Assembly: GCF_902859895.1 (NCBI RefSeq)
Contig: NZ_CADIKM010000013.1
Coordinates: forward strand, 62,001-126,000
From: Pararobbsia alpina
Lineage (GTDB): Bacteria > Pseudomonadota > Gammaproteobacteria > Burkholderiales > Burkholderiaceae
Direction: 5' to 3'
Length of the DNA: 64,000 nucleotides
Shown here: positions 26,801-35,256 of the stretch, piece after piece
How the letters are laid out: each line of letters starts with the position of its first letter
Numbering within the stretch: position 1 is the first letter of the stretch
Notes under the pieces: model-generated
Told to the model about the DNA's origin: nothing
Databases searched by the model: none
The model's input: the letters and a program-made list of their open reading frames with translations, nothing else
Translations under genes and position numbers: made by a program

Positions 26801-28144
26801 GAGGCGCATGGCGCTCGTGACGTCGGCACTCTCGAGGAAGGCCTCGTAGGCGAGATCGTCGTAGTGCTCACGGTCGGCCGCACTCATCGAGGCGCGCATC
26901 GGTGCCGCGGCCGGGGCTTTCACCTTGACAGGCGCTTCGCTTGCGGAAGCCGCCAGGGCGACCTGGGCCATCAGCAGGGTTCCGGCAGATGCGTTGGAAT
27001 CCTGCAACGTCGCCGTCACGCGCTGGAGACGTACGCCGTCAGCGCCGCCTGCCCGCCGCATGGCGCGCGGGCCGTCGGCGTAGTACCAGCCTTCGAAATC
27101 ATCGGGATGAGCGACGACGGTATGCCACATCTTCCAACGCGAGGCGGACGCGTGGCCGTGATCGGCGATCCGGCGCGTGCCGCGCCGCGAATTCGCCGCC
27201 ACAGGCGCATCCGCGAGGCGGTCCTTGCCGTCCGTCTTGCGCGGATCAAGCGCACTCGTCAGGTTGGACAGCGCCTTCGCGTATCGCTGGATCATGTCCC
27301 GGCGGTTCGCGGAGCGCGCAAGATTCAACATCGTCTCGATCGTCAGTGGATCGTACTGAAGACGGCCAAGGTGCTTCTCGCCCTCGGCGAGTGCCTGGTC
27401 GAGCAGCCCGCCCGACTGATAAGCCGCGAGTGCCGACATGAAATACTGACGCTGTTCGGCAACGCTGCCCACACGCGATTGCGCGTTGAAATACGCGTCG
27501 GCCGCGCGTTCATAGGCCCGCGAACCGAGCGCGAGCTGCGTGATGCGCATCTGGGAATCGACGGCGTCACTATGGTCGATCACCGACAACTGCTGATAGA
27601 AACTGATCGCCGCCTTGCTCGCACCGGCAGCGATCGCGCGCTGCGCGAGCGTGCGCAACACAGGCGCCTGCCACTTGAATTCGGCCGCGATGTCGAACAG
27701 GCTGCGCAGATCGTCCATCGCGGCGGCCCGCGCGGGATTGTCCTCGGTCATGCCATAGGCACGCGCTTCGCCGATCCCCGTGCTGATCAGCACGGCCGAG
27801 TGGCGCAGTTCGTCATCATTCGATTTCGCCATCCGGTCGGCGAGCTGTCCCGCATCGTCGAAACGGCCCACTCGCAGGTATTGCGCGGCGAGCACGCCGA
27901 TAAAGTCGCGATCGTCGGGCGCGACGCGCAACCACGCCTCGAGATAGGCGACGGACAGGGCGTTCGGTTTGTCGCCATCGAGCAAGCGGCGCTGCAAGGT
28001 ACTGCGCGGGTAGGCGGTGGCGAGCACGCCGGTTACGGCGAGCGCCAGCAACCCGAGCAGCCAGGGCTGCAGAATGCGCGCGCGTTCTCGCTTGAGCTTG
28101 CGACTGTCATTCGGCATGGCGACCACGCTTGCTTCACGAACCAC
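23882..28144 (-). CDS. pelB: Pel outer-membrane export protein PelB
   Basis: 1,420 residues. A single N-terminal membrane helix (about 27-45) is followed by a very long TPR scaffold reaching about residue 1,100 and a C-terminal beta-barrel ending in YRWLF, typical of outer-membrane proteins. The TPR part binds PelA and draws the polymer through the periplasm; the barrel is the exit pore. The GTG at 28144 has GAGG six bases upstream and overlaps the pelA end by eleven bases; an ATG at 28117 is the alternative start. An antisense frame of 864 codons lies opposite and is a codon-bias shadow. Confidence 0.94.
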   Translation of the reverse strand: MVREASVVAMPNDSRKLKRERARILQPWLLGLLALAVTGVLATAYPRSTLQRRLLDGDKPNALSVAYLEAWLRVAPDDRDFIGVLAAQYLRVGRFDDAGQLADRMAKSNDDELRHSAVLISTGIGEARAYGMTEDNPARAAAMDDLRSLFDIAAEFKWQAPVLRTLAQRAIAAGASKAAISFYQQLSVIDHSDAVDSQMRITQLALGSRAYERAADAYFNAQSRVGSVAEQRQYFMSALAAYQSGGLLDQALAEGEKHLGRLQYDPLTIETMLNLARSANRRDMIQRYAKALSNLTSALDPRKTDGKDRLADAPVAANSRRGTRRIADHGHASASRWKMWHTVVAHPDDFEGWYYADGPRAMRRAGGADGVRLQRVTATLQDSNASAGTLLMAQVALAASASEAPVKVKAPAAAPMRASMSAADREHYDDLAYEAFLESADVTSAMRLAQRRVNADPTSSVWQRRLAQSAEWSNQPMIALQAWHAVAEQTNAVDAWQQVLRIAPALNDDEAYVDALLHQSDLDPKNLKRVDAVVDAYERLGRPDDALAFLKRREVGTQRIDVMRRYAALAQRAGQDDLAEATYVELQKIAGPNADDALRLANLYYAHRDYKGAFGALKVALPVATTANENFWRTYGQLARMLENDDAVHLANSKLLAGNHATDEDLGDMAYFYDGHPLDAGRIAELQYRNTGTPRALQDAIYYYVQARAWPRLTKLLASLTPKERAVIDNSPDALAMIAEYERQTRQPQAALRDLRRAASLPGASPDVQSAYLWTLVDFGSDDELRETIGRWRDRSLDVAALWGPYAAGLVRLNRPAEALAYFRREASASKGDPLWVLALADAEEAAGNDQSAWSLRRYVWTQLLALDPDAGPLPAGAPSRGRLPAGLSNDDAERREELRQRRVTLSEMFENGDSSKRVLIEMLRADGAQSDTSTMQESVLGNVGKLPKVDTPAVAGGVAAADAPLTRPGQSSGGKITRAPLSPDDPLVTAGMSPVQLKQQRQISSAAIEVSVAWALSKESDPLAKAWLTREYANRLTRPVDAELSVALADHDIRTIDRVLDSKGASRVRVENRIDAYELADRQGEAQTLAFLSLDGAPANDDLHARLSDLATDRNQSVYFGVRSVTANPLAYWETKVGGELALSDHFSIALQGIQLNQRTTNAQLLTGVPSTDRTFNFIGHYQTTSEDVALVLGRRDALTSFYTQALSAEFGRGTPLHFTFQIGRNQFADESQEVQVGGVKDMLRGEVEWDVLPRVFVRGSLEGDYFYAQDRQRIGSGALMDGEIGYRFRIEYPDVAVRIVGTHGNYSPEDSTVPFLQRLVPVGDIPTAATFMPQSYSQYGIAAGFGTDLLERYTRAWRPFLDVGLIHDSNFGWGPQILVGLAGSVFGNDHAAVYYQHEAVSNLGTSTTEFGVRYRWLF

Positions 28145-31040
28145 AGTTGACCTCGACTTGGTGGTATTGGATGTCCTGGCCGGTCACGGCCGTCAGATCG
28201 AGATGCAAATCGTCACCCCGTCGCGCGACGGCCTTGCCGTCGAGATTGACCCGGCATGCGCCGACGTTCGCGAGATCGAGCGAAGGCTGGTAATAGCTGC
28301 CGACCTCGAAGTTCAGCGTGCCCGGACCGCGCACCATCTTGCGAATGAAGCCACTTGCCGCTTTGACATAGGGCTGCGTGACATCCCCGGTCGCCAGCGA
28401 GAAACGCGCGCTCGAACCGGCCATATGGATATACGTGCCGTCCGGAGCGGGCGTGAAGCCCGCGACGTTGCTCGAACTGGCCAGGTTTGGCTTGACCGCG
28501 CTCGGGTAGCGCAGCTCGCGCAGCTCGCCGTCGCCGCGCACGAGCCAGCTGTCGCCGTCACGCGCGACCGCGAAGTTCTGCCAGTCGATCGCCTTGAGCG
28601 CATATTCGGACGCGAAGATCGGAAACACCGACTGCTTGAGCACGCTCTGGTAGATCTCCTCGAGCGCCCGCAGCGACGCGATCTTGGTACCGCTGTACAT
28701 ATGGAAGTAAAGATTGATCGGCTTGAAGCGACGCGGCTCGTTGGTCATCGCATACGTTTCGAGCACGCGTGTGAAGCCGTAGAACGGTCCCTGCCAGTCG
28801 TCGGTATAAACATTCTCATCCTGGTTCGGCGCATAGACCTGGAACGCATCGGGGCCCTTGTCGACGCCGATCGGCGCGATATTGGTCCAGCTGTTCGCGG
28901 TTTTTGTGATCACCGTGTCGCCGCCATTGATGTTGAGCACACCCGCCTCATAGGTCTTGCGGACCGCGATCCCCGGGGGCTCACAATTGCCCGACCATTG
29001 CAGGATCTTGACTTTCTTGCCGGGAGGCGCAAGGCGCGAGTTGATGTAGTCGATCGAACCCGTGATCTCGCGATCGAGGTTGAAGGTATAGTTTGGAATA
29101 TTCAGTGAGAATGCCGAGTCGCCGCCGCCCTGGTCGATCGTGCTGCGGTGCTTGACGCGCTCGCCGGTGCCTTCCTGCACGTCTTCCCACTCGAACGGAT
29201 GCGAGTAGGTATGTGTACCGATCTCGACGTTCGGCAGCAGGAACATCTGGCGTGCGATCTGTTCGAGCCGCGGGGACAGTTGCGGATACAGGCCCTTGGA
29301 TCCGACTTCGCCTTCGATGACCGACAACGTGGTCGGCACCCGGTACTTGCTGAACAAGCGATCGTAGAGCGCCTGGCCCGAGAAGTCCGGCCCCGGGAAC
29401 TCGCAGCGCGACGCAAAACCGTCGCCGTCGACGTGAACCATGAAGAAACGATGACCATTCTCGGTCGTCGTGTCGGGCATCGGCATCGGCTTGAGCGCGA
29501 GCGCGCGGCTCAGGAAATCCAAGGGCTGGATCGCCCAGCGTTCCTGCCCGATCGAGTTCAGCGAGGCGATCGTAAAGGGCGACAGTGCGTACCCGCCCCA
29601 GGGCGTCAGCGCGACGGGATCGTAGACAAAGTCGCCGGCGGCGAGGCGCAGCAGCGACGTGCCGTTATCGCCGACCTTGATGCCGTCGGCATCGCGTCCG
29701 TCAGCTGCCGGCATGACCTCAAAACCGATCATCGGGTCCTTGCTGACGATCGAGACCTGACCGCGCGGGCGACCGTCGAACGTCGTGAGACCGAGCGCCG
29801 CGCCGGCCTGCGGATTCATCACGAAGCCGAAATCACTGAAGAACACCGTCCGTACATGGTCCGCGATGCGAGCGAGGATCCACTTCTCCCAATCCCCGCT
29901 CGAGTCGACCGGTGCGCGTTCGAGCCAGACCACGATGCCCGCGTAGCGGTCTGGGGTCACGTGGCCGGGCAGCGGCTTGTTGACGTCGGCATACTCGATC
30001 GTATAGCCGAGATAGTTGAGCGGCATCGCGAGATCACGCACGCCCGCGCTTTCATCGATCGGCTGCGTCGGGTCGGTGTCCTGCACGAGCAGGATGCGGC
30101 GCGGGATCACTTCAATGCGGCCAATGCCGACGCTGTCGAAGCCCGGGTCGGTGACATACGGCGCGAGGCCGATGCTGTCGCCCACGGCGCGCACAGCCTT
30201 GGCATCGTCGCGCGCACACGCGCGGTCCAACGCGGGGCAGAAGTCGATGGCGATCACCGGCACCTGGAAGTCTTGATGAATGCGCTGCGCATCGGCAAGC
30301 GTCGCAGCGCGCTGGGCCTCAGGCACGGGGACCGGGGTCTGGCCGTTCGCATCGAGGCCGCGCATGACCGACCCCGTCACGTAGGCGTAGACACGCGGAT
30401 GAGTCTGAGGCAGCAGGCTTGCACCGCCGTGCTGGACGATCCGGGCATTCTGGAAACGTTGAGCAGCGGTATCGATCAGCGTCGCGACGTTGTGCTCCCG
30501 CGTCGCGCGCGCATCGGCGTTGGGCGCCGACGCAAACAGCGCGTCGAGGCCGTCGAAGGCGAAACCGCGATAGCCCTGCTGCCACAGCGGCGCGAGCGTC
30601 TGTTCGACAAAGCTGCCGGACAGATTGGTCGTGTCGGCGGCGACATTTGCGAGGTCGACGCGCGCGATCCACGTCGTGTGCTCGAGCGCATGTTCGGTCG
30701 GCTTGAACGTGCTCGAAGGCGAAACGACGACGGCGTCATACGCCTGCAACAGCGTGACGACAGGAGAAGGATCACTGTAGAAAAACGCGATGTTCGGCAA
30801 GGCGCCGGCCGGCGCATCGGTGCCGGCGGGCACGGCGTTCGCGGCTGCCATGGAATTCGGTGAAACGACGGCGGGCGACGTGGCACTGGCGCCCGTCGCG
30901 GCCTGCACCGGGACCGACAGCGCGAGCCCCAATGCGGCGGCCAATGTCACGGAACGCCCGTCGCAAGCAATGCGATGGAATCCCGAAACAAATACCGTCC
31001 TGCAACGCCCCCGGATAAACCCCAGCATTTTCCGATGCAT
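28134..31040 (-). CDS. pelA: Periplasmic Pel deacetylase/hydrolase PelA, hydrolase site apparently lost
   Basis: About 968 residues with a signal peptide (AAALGLALSVPVQA). Domains in order: GH114-like hydrolase (about 75-300), a middle reductase-like domain, CE4-like deacetylase (about 530-800) and a C-terminal beta-rich domain. Deacetylase residues are intact: D538/D540 in HVDGDGF and H610/H614 in HTYSHP, matching P. aeruginosa PelA D528/D530 and H600/H604 with a constant offset. In the hydrolase domain the first acid D163 (GFAFDGLD) is present. The position of the second, E218 in P. aeruginosa, reads G223 (YVTGSVM, codon GGG at 30372-30374). Starts at 31055 (GTG) and 31028 (ATG) are also possible; none has a clear ribosome site. 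First gene of pelABCDEFG. Confidence 0.93.
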   Translation of the reverse strand: MHRKMLGFIRGRCRTVFVSGFHRIACDGRSVTLAAALGLALSVPVQAATGASATSPAVVSPNSMAAANAVPAGTDAPAGALPNIAFFYSDPSPVVTLLQAYDAVVVSPSSTFKPTEHALEHTTWIARVDLANVAADTTNLSGSFVEQTLAPLWQQGYRGFAFDGLDALFASAPNADARATREHNVATLIDTAAQRFQNARIVQHGGASLLPQTHPRVYAYVTGSVMRGLDANGQTPVPVPEAQRAATLADAQRIHQDFQVPVIAIDFCPALDRACARDDAKAVRAVGDSIGLAPYVTDPGFDSVGIGRIEVIPRRILLVQDTDPTQPIDESAGVRDLAMPLNYLGYTIEYADVNKPLPGHVTPDRYAGIVVWLERAPVDSSGDWEKWILARIADHVRTVFFSDFGFVMNPQAGAALGLTTFDGRPRGQVSIVSKDPMIGFEVMPAADGRDADGIKVGDNGTSLLRLAAGDFVYDPVALTPWGGYALSPFTIASLNSIGQERWAIQPLDFLSRALALKPMPMPDTTTENGHRFFMVHVDGDGFASRCEFPGPDFSGQALYDRLFSKYRVPTTLSVIEGEVGSKGLYPQLSPRLEQIARQMFLLPNVEIGTHTYSHPFEWEDVQEGTGERVKHRSTIDQGGGDSAFSLNIPNYTFNLDREITGSIDYINSRLAPPGKKVKILQWSGNCEPPGIAVRKTYEAGVLNINGGDTVITKTANSWTNIAPIGVDKGPDAFQVYAPNQDENVYTDDWQGPFYGFTRVLETYAMTNEPRRFKPINLYFHMYSGTKIASLRALEEIYQSVLKQSVFPIFASEYALKAIDWQNFAVARDGDSWLVRGDGELRELRYPSAVKPNLASSSNVAGFTPAPDGTYIHMAGSSARFSLATGDVTQPYVKAASGFIRKMVRGPGTLNFEVGSYYQPSLDLANVGACRVNLDGKAVARRGDDLHLDLTAVTGQDIQYHQVEVNCGS

Positions 31041-31622
31041 AAATTCGCAGATCACTTAATTTTTGTTGCGGACACAAAGAATCGTCCGGCCCCGTTGCCA
31101 AGTTCACGACGCGCTAAACGGCCTTTAAACAGCGAACTGTAAAAGCAGTCACGTCCAATCAAGGCAGCCTGTATCGGCTGCTTTTGGCAGGTTTGTCGAG
31201 ACAAATCGGAAAGCGGACATCATTGCGCTCTATGGCGCGCGCCGGTTCTTACCGGACTACCGCTGAAGACCGCGAGTGACAAGGGTTAGCAACAAGGCCA
31301 ACCCCGTCTTACGGCTGCGCTTGTAAGAAGCGCGAAAGGGTGCGGTCATACCGAGTCTTTTTTTGTAAGGCTCAAACCCGGAAGCGATTGTGTTTTAACT
31401 TTCAAAACTACGCAATCATTTTTTCTACCAATAGAATCCCGACGCGAGACTAAGCGTGATTTTGGTTCGGTACCGCACAAATATTATCTAGCGCGCAAAC
31501 TAATTGATTAACCGGTAGGAAAATTTTCCCGATCGGGAAGTCGTCCTATCTGGCCTGGTTTATCTTCAGATACTTCTGGCACGCTTTTTTTCCAAGTCTC
31601 GTTGGAAGAAAGCAGCTCGAAA
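31041..31622 (-). promoter_or_regulatory. Leader/promoter region of the pel operon
   Basis: 582 bases without a gene, more AT-rich than its neighbours. It holds several dyads. GGAAAATTTTCC (31518-31529) overlaps TTCCCGATCGGGAA (31526-31539). CCGGTTCTTACCGG lies at 31242-31255. On the - strand, CCGTAAGACGG lies at 31304-31314. A GCAGCC/GGCTGC hairpin with a six-base loop is at 31164-31181. The two overlapping dyads are good candidates for a regulator site or for the end of the upstream GH114 transcript. The small hairpins closer to pelA suggest a structured 5-prime leader. I found no match to a c-di-GMP riboswitch. Confidence 0.45.
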
Positions 31623-32483
31623 TTAATCGGCCGTATTACCCGTGCCCATGGTTTGCAAGCCGCCGTCGGCGACCCACGGGATCATTCCAAGGGCCCGAAT
31701 TTGCGTAGCCGTGTCGCGCGCGCACGCCGTGTCGGCAGGGTCGCAATAGTCGATCGAGACGAGTGGCAATCGATAACGTTGGCGCACCGTGCGGGCTTGA
31801 TCGAGCAGCCAGTCGTGGTCCTGCGGTGACACCACGACATAGCTCCGCCTGCCCTGGTCCCAGCCGCGAAAGAGCGACTCGAACGCAACAGCGTCGACGA
31901 TAGTGTGGATCCGCGGCAGCAGCTCGAAGCCTCGGTTCAAGATCAGGTAGGCACCCGGAAAGCGCTTGTGGATCGCGCGGATCACGGCCACCAGCCCCGC
32001 CTGTTGCGCGGCACGCTCGGCGTCGGTTGTCGCGACCAGTTGGTACGAATCCAGTGTATCGAGAAAGAAGCCGCGATAGCCCTCACGCCAGAGCGGCGCA
32101 ACGACCTGGTCGACGAGAAACGCGGGCCAGCCTGCCGACGTCTGGTCGACTATGGAGGACTGCCATGCGTCGTTCGTGCCATGCAGCCAGCCCGGCGGGA
32201 TCGCGCCGAAGTAGGGGCGCGAGGGATGGACCTCGCCGACGCTCACATACGCGTACCAGATCGGTTTGGACGGTGCAACGATCGCGGGCGGGGGCACAAA
32301 ACCGTGATCGGGCTCGATGACGGCCGCGTCATAGCGAGCGAGTTCATCGACCGGCGGATGCTCGCCGTAGAAAAAGGCAATCGAGTGCAGGGCATCGGCC
32401 GGATCGGTGTCGGCCAGGGCCGTGCGACCCATGGCGAGCCATGCCGAGACCACGCAGACCAGCGCACGTGCAAGTCGCCCCAT
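31623..32483 (-). CDS. Secreted GH114 endo-alpha-1,4-galactosaminidase, stand-alone PelA-hydrolase relative
   Basis: 286 residues. The signal peptide runs from MGRLARALVC to TALA. The mature part is a single GH114 TIM barrel: IAFFYGEHPPVDELARYDAAVIEP, WYAYVSVGEV, GFFLDTLDSY, ILNRGFELLP, VAFESLF and VSIDYCDP. Both expected catalytic acids are present, D142 (LDTLD) and E202 (AFESLF, codon at 31878-31880), 60 residues apart as in the PelA alignment. GH114 enzymes cut alpha-1,4-galactosaminogalactan-like polymers and the GalNAc polymer Pel. It lies upstream of pelA on the same strand, 582 bases away. The ATG at 32483 is preceded by GGGGAAG; a start at 32528 would spoil the signal peptide. Confidence 0.9.
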   Translation of the reverse strand: MGRLARALVCVVSAWLAMGRTALADTDPADALHSIAFFYGEHPPVDELARYDAAVIEPDHGFVPPPAIVAPSKPIWYAYVSVGEVHPSRPYFGAIPPGWLHGTNDAWQSSIVDQTSAGWPAFLVDQVVAPLWREGYRGFFLDTLDSYQLVATTDAERAAQQAGLVAVIRAIHKRFPGAYLILNRGFELLPRIHTIVDAVAFESLFRGWDQGRRSYVVVSPQDHDWLLDQARTVRQRYRLPLVSIDYCDPADTACARDTATQIRALGMIPWVADGGLQTMGTGNTAD

Positions 32484-32682
32484 TTGGAATGTCTTCCCCG
32501 TAGTCGGCGCCGACGGCGCCTTCATCATCGACCGGCGCCGGCGGCGCGTTCGTCAATCCTGTGCGCCAGAGGCGTCTCGGACCTGTTCGACGGTAGCCAT
32601 GGGCACCATCGAGCCAGTCCGAGCGCGCATTATGCAGGACAGCGGTGACGGATGCGATACGGGGAACAGCTGAGCGCAAGGA

Positions 32683-33066
32683 CTACTGTGCGTCTTCCTC
32701 GGCGAAGATCGTCTGCGCGAGATGGAATGCCGAGTTGGCCGCGGGCACGCCGCAATAGATCGCGGTCTGCATCAGGATCTCCTTGATCTCGTCACGCGTC
32801 ACGCCATTGTTCTTCGCGGCGCGCAGATGCAGTCCAAGTTCCTCGCTGCGGTTGAGCGCGACCATCATCGCGATCGTCGCAATGCTGCGGGTATGGCGCG
32901 GCAAGCCCGGGCGCGTCCAGATATCGCCCCACGCATGGCGCGTGATCATGTTCTGGAACTCGCTGGTCAACTCGTTGCGGTTCGCGAGCGAGCGATCCAC
33001 GTGCGCATTGCCTAGCACCTCGCGACGCACCTTCAGGCCGGCTTCGTAACGCTCGTCTTCTGTCAT
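32683..33066 (-). CDS. pcaC: 4-carboxymuconolactone decarboxylase
   Basis: 127 residues. Decarboxylates gamma-carboxymuconolactone to 3-oxoadipate enol-lactone in the protocatechuate branch of the beta-ketoadipate pathway. It contains the family motif region MTRHAWGDIWTRPGLPRHTRSI and the helical AIYCGVPAANSAFHLA segment (AhpD-like fold). Its ATG overlaps the pcaD stop by four bases. Last gene of the operon. Confidence 0.96.
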   Translation of the reverse strand: MTEDERYEAGLKVRREVLGNAHVDRSLANRNELTSEFQNMITRHAWGDIWTRPGLPRHTRSIATIAMMVALNRSEELGLHLRAAKNNGVTRDEIKEILMQTAIYCGVPAANSAFHLAQTIFAEEDAQ

Positions 33067-33854
33067 GCCTGTTCCCCTAGAAAATCGAGCACGGTATGGT
33101 TGAATTCCTCGACCCTCTCGAGGTTCGAGATATGCGATGCGTCGAGCTCGACATAGCGCGCATCGCGGATCGAGGCGGCGAGTTCCTGCCCTTGCGCGGG
33201 CGTCGCGGCGAGATCGTGCGTGCCGCCGATCACCAGCGCCCGGGCGCGGATATTGTGAGTCTCGCCTCGCAGATCGGCCGTGCGAATTGCATCGCAGTTC
33301 GATGCATATCCTTCGCCGTCGGTGTGCACGAACACGTCGCGGATCTGCGCGAACATCAGCGCCTCACGCTCGAAGAAGCCGGGCGTGAACCATCGCGGCA
33401 GCACGGCGCCGGCAAGCGCGCTCATGCCTTCGTTGCGTGCGCGCTCGGCCCGCGGCAGCCAGACTTCATCGGAACCGATTTTCGCGGCCGTATTCGCGAG
33501 CACCACGCGATCGATGCGCTCCGGATAGCGGGCTGCCAGTGCAACGCCCGTGAGCCCGCCCATCGAGATGCCGCAAAAATGCGCACGATCGATGCCGAGT
33601 TCGTCAAACAGGCCGAGCACGTCGCCGGTCAACTGTTCGATCGTATAGCTGCCGGCCGGCGCGGCCGAATGGCCGTGACCGCGCGTGTCGTAGCGCAGCA
33701 AGCGGTAGCGCGCTGAAAACGGGGCAATCTGTGGCGCCCACATGGACAGATCGCTGCCGAGCGAGTTCGACAGCACGAGCCACGGCGCATCGACATCTTC
33801 CGGACCATCGACCCGGTAGTGGATGTCGACGCCCTTTACGCTTGCGTAAGGCAT
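33063..33854 (-). CDS. pcaD: 3-oxoadipate enol-lactonase
   Basis: 263-residue alpha/beta hydrolase that opens 3-oxoadipate enol-lactone. The nucleophile elbow is GISMGG with S97, the oxyanion region is WLVLSNSLGSDLSMW, and the late His is in LDASHISNLE. The start at 33854 (MPYASVKGVDIHYRV) lies thirteen bases after the pcaB stop; the open frame to 33959 enters pcaB. Confidence 0.95.
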   Translation of the reverse strand: MPYASVKGVDIHYRVDGPEDVDAPWLVLSNSLGSDLSMWAPQIAPFSARYRLLRYDTRGHGHSAAPAGSYTIEQLTGDVLGLFDELGIDRAHFCGISMGGLTGVALAARYPERIDRVVLANTAAKIGSDEVWLPRAERARNEGMSALAGAVLPRWFTPGFFEREALMFAQIRDVFVHTDGEGYASNCDAIRTADLRGETHNIRARALVIGGTHDLAATPAQGQELAASIRDARYVELDASHISNLERVEEFNHTVLDFLGEQA

Positions 33855-33867
33855 AAACGATTTCCTT

Positions 33868-35244
33868 TTACGACTTGAATGCTTGATGGGAGGCCAGCGC
33901 AGCATCGACCATCGCGTGCGCCTGGCCCACATAGTTGGCCGGATCGAGCAGGTGTTCAAGCTGGCCGGCGCTCAGATGGGCAGTGACGGCGGCATGGGTG
34001 GACAGCACCTCGAGCAGGCTACGGCCCTCCATCACGGCGGTCTTCGACGCCTGCTCGATCAGATGATGCGCGTCGAGCCGGCCGATCGCATCGCCGAGCG
34101 CGAGCATCACGGCTTCACCGAGAATCAGGCCGTGCGTGGTGTCGAGGTTGGCCGCGAGACGTTCGGTGTTGACTTCGATGCCGGCCACGAGCTCCTTGAT
34201 CTGAGCCAGTGCGCCACCGGTCAGTCGTGCGAGATCGGGTAGCGCTTCCCACTCGGCCTGCCAGCCGCCGAGGGCGCGCTCGTGCTCCTGGACCATTCCG
34301 GCAAACACCGTGGCGACCAGGCCCGGCGCGCGTATCGCGGCCGTCAGCACGGCGGCGCAGCCGACCGGATTGCGCTTGTGCGGCATGGTCGATGAGCCGC
34401 CCTTGCCTGCCGAAGCGGGCTCGGCGAGTTCGCCGATTTCCGTCTGCATTTGCAGGGAGACGTCGCGTGCGATCTTGCCGAGCGTACCCGTCAGCATGCC
34501 GAAGCTCGCGGCCGCCTCGGCGATGCGGTCGCGCTGGGTATGCCATGGCAGTGCCGGCAATGCGAGGCCGAGTTCATCCGCGAGGGAACGTGCGACTGCG
34601 GGCGCCGCGTCGCGCAGGCTCGCGAGCGTGCCCGCCGCACCGCCGAACTGCAACGCGAGCACACGCCCGCGCACGCTGCGCAGACGCTCGCGATGGCGGC
34701 TCAGCGCATCGAGCCATTGCGCGAACTTGAGACCCAGTGTGATGGGCAAGGCCTGTTGAAGCCAGGTCCGGCCGACCATCGGTGTCGCGCGATGCGCGCG
34801 CGCCTGCATCGCGAGCGCATCGCAGCACGCCTTGAGATCCTGCTCCAGCAGTGCGAAGGTCTCGCGCAGTTGCAGCACGAGTCCCGTGTCGATGATGTCC
34901 TGACTTGTCGCGCCCCAATGCACATACTTCGCCGCTTCGGCATCGGCACGCCTGACGTTGGCGGTCAGCAGCTTGACCAGCGGTATCGCGAGATTGCCCC
35001 CGGCCGCCGAGCCCGACATCAGCGCGGCGCCGTCGATCTGTTCCGCATGACACGCCGCTTCGATCGCGGCGAGCGCGGCATGCGGAATCACGCCGTGTGC
35101 GGCCGAAGCACGCGCAAGGGCGGCCTCGACATCGAGCATGCGCTGCACCGTTGCGCGCGGCGACCAGACCGCGTTCATCGGCCCGGTCCCGCAGATCAGG
35201 TCGGTCAGCCGGCCGGCCGCTTCGAACATCGGTTCTGAAATCAA
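33868..35244 (-). CDS. pcaB: 3-carboxy-cis,cis-muconate cycloisomerase
   Basis: 458 residues of the fumarase/aspartase superfamily. Converts 3-carboxy-cis,cis-muconate to gamma-carboxymuconolactone. Conserved blocks present: KYVHWGATSQDIIDTGL, the superfamily signature GSSTMPHKRNPVGC, and MVGRTWLQQALPITLG. The gap to pcaG upstream is twelve bases, so it belongs to the pca operon. Confidence 0.96.
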   Translation of the reverse strand: MISEPMFEAAGRLTDLICGTGPMNAVWSPRATVQRMLDVEAALARASAAHGVIPHAALAAIEAACHAEQIDGAALMSGSAAGGNLAIPLVKLLTANVRRADAEAAKYVHWGATSQDIIDTGLVLQLRETFALLEQDLKACCDALAMQARAHRATPMVGRTWLQQALPITLGLKFAQWLDALSRHRERLRSVRGRVLALQFGGAAGTLASLRDAAPAVARSLADELGLALPALPWHTQRDRIAEAAASFGMLTGTLGKIARDVSLQMQTEIGELAEPASAGKGGSSTMPHKRNPVGCAAVLTAAIRAPGLVATVFAGMVQEHERALGGWQAEWEALPDLARLTGGALAQIKELVAGIEVNTERLAANLDTTHGLILGEAVMLALGDAIGRLDAHHLIEQASKTAVMEGRSLLEVLSTHAAVTAHLSAGQLEHLLDPANYVGQAHAMVDAALASHQAFKS

Positions 35245-35256
35245 GGAAGGCTCGCC

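Noticed and set aside
25556-28150. 864-codon open frame antisense to pelB
   Set aside because: It mirrors the codon bias of a GC-rich gene on the other strand; its protein is Arg/Val/His-rich without domains, whereas pelB on the opposite strand is a clear family member.
31041-31622. c-di-GMP (GEMM-type) or other riboswitch in the pel leader
   Set aside because: Searched by eye for the conserved GEMM core phrases on the - strand; none present, and the hairpins seen do not match a known aptamer.
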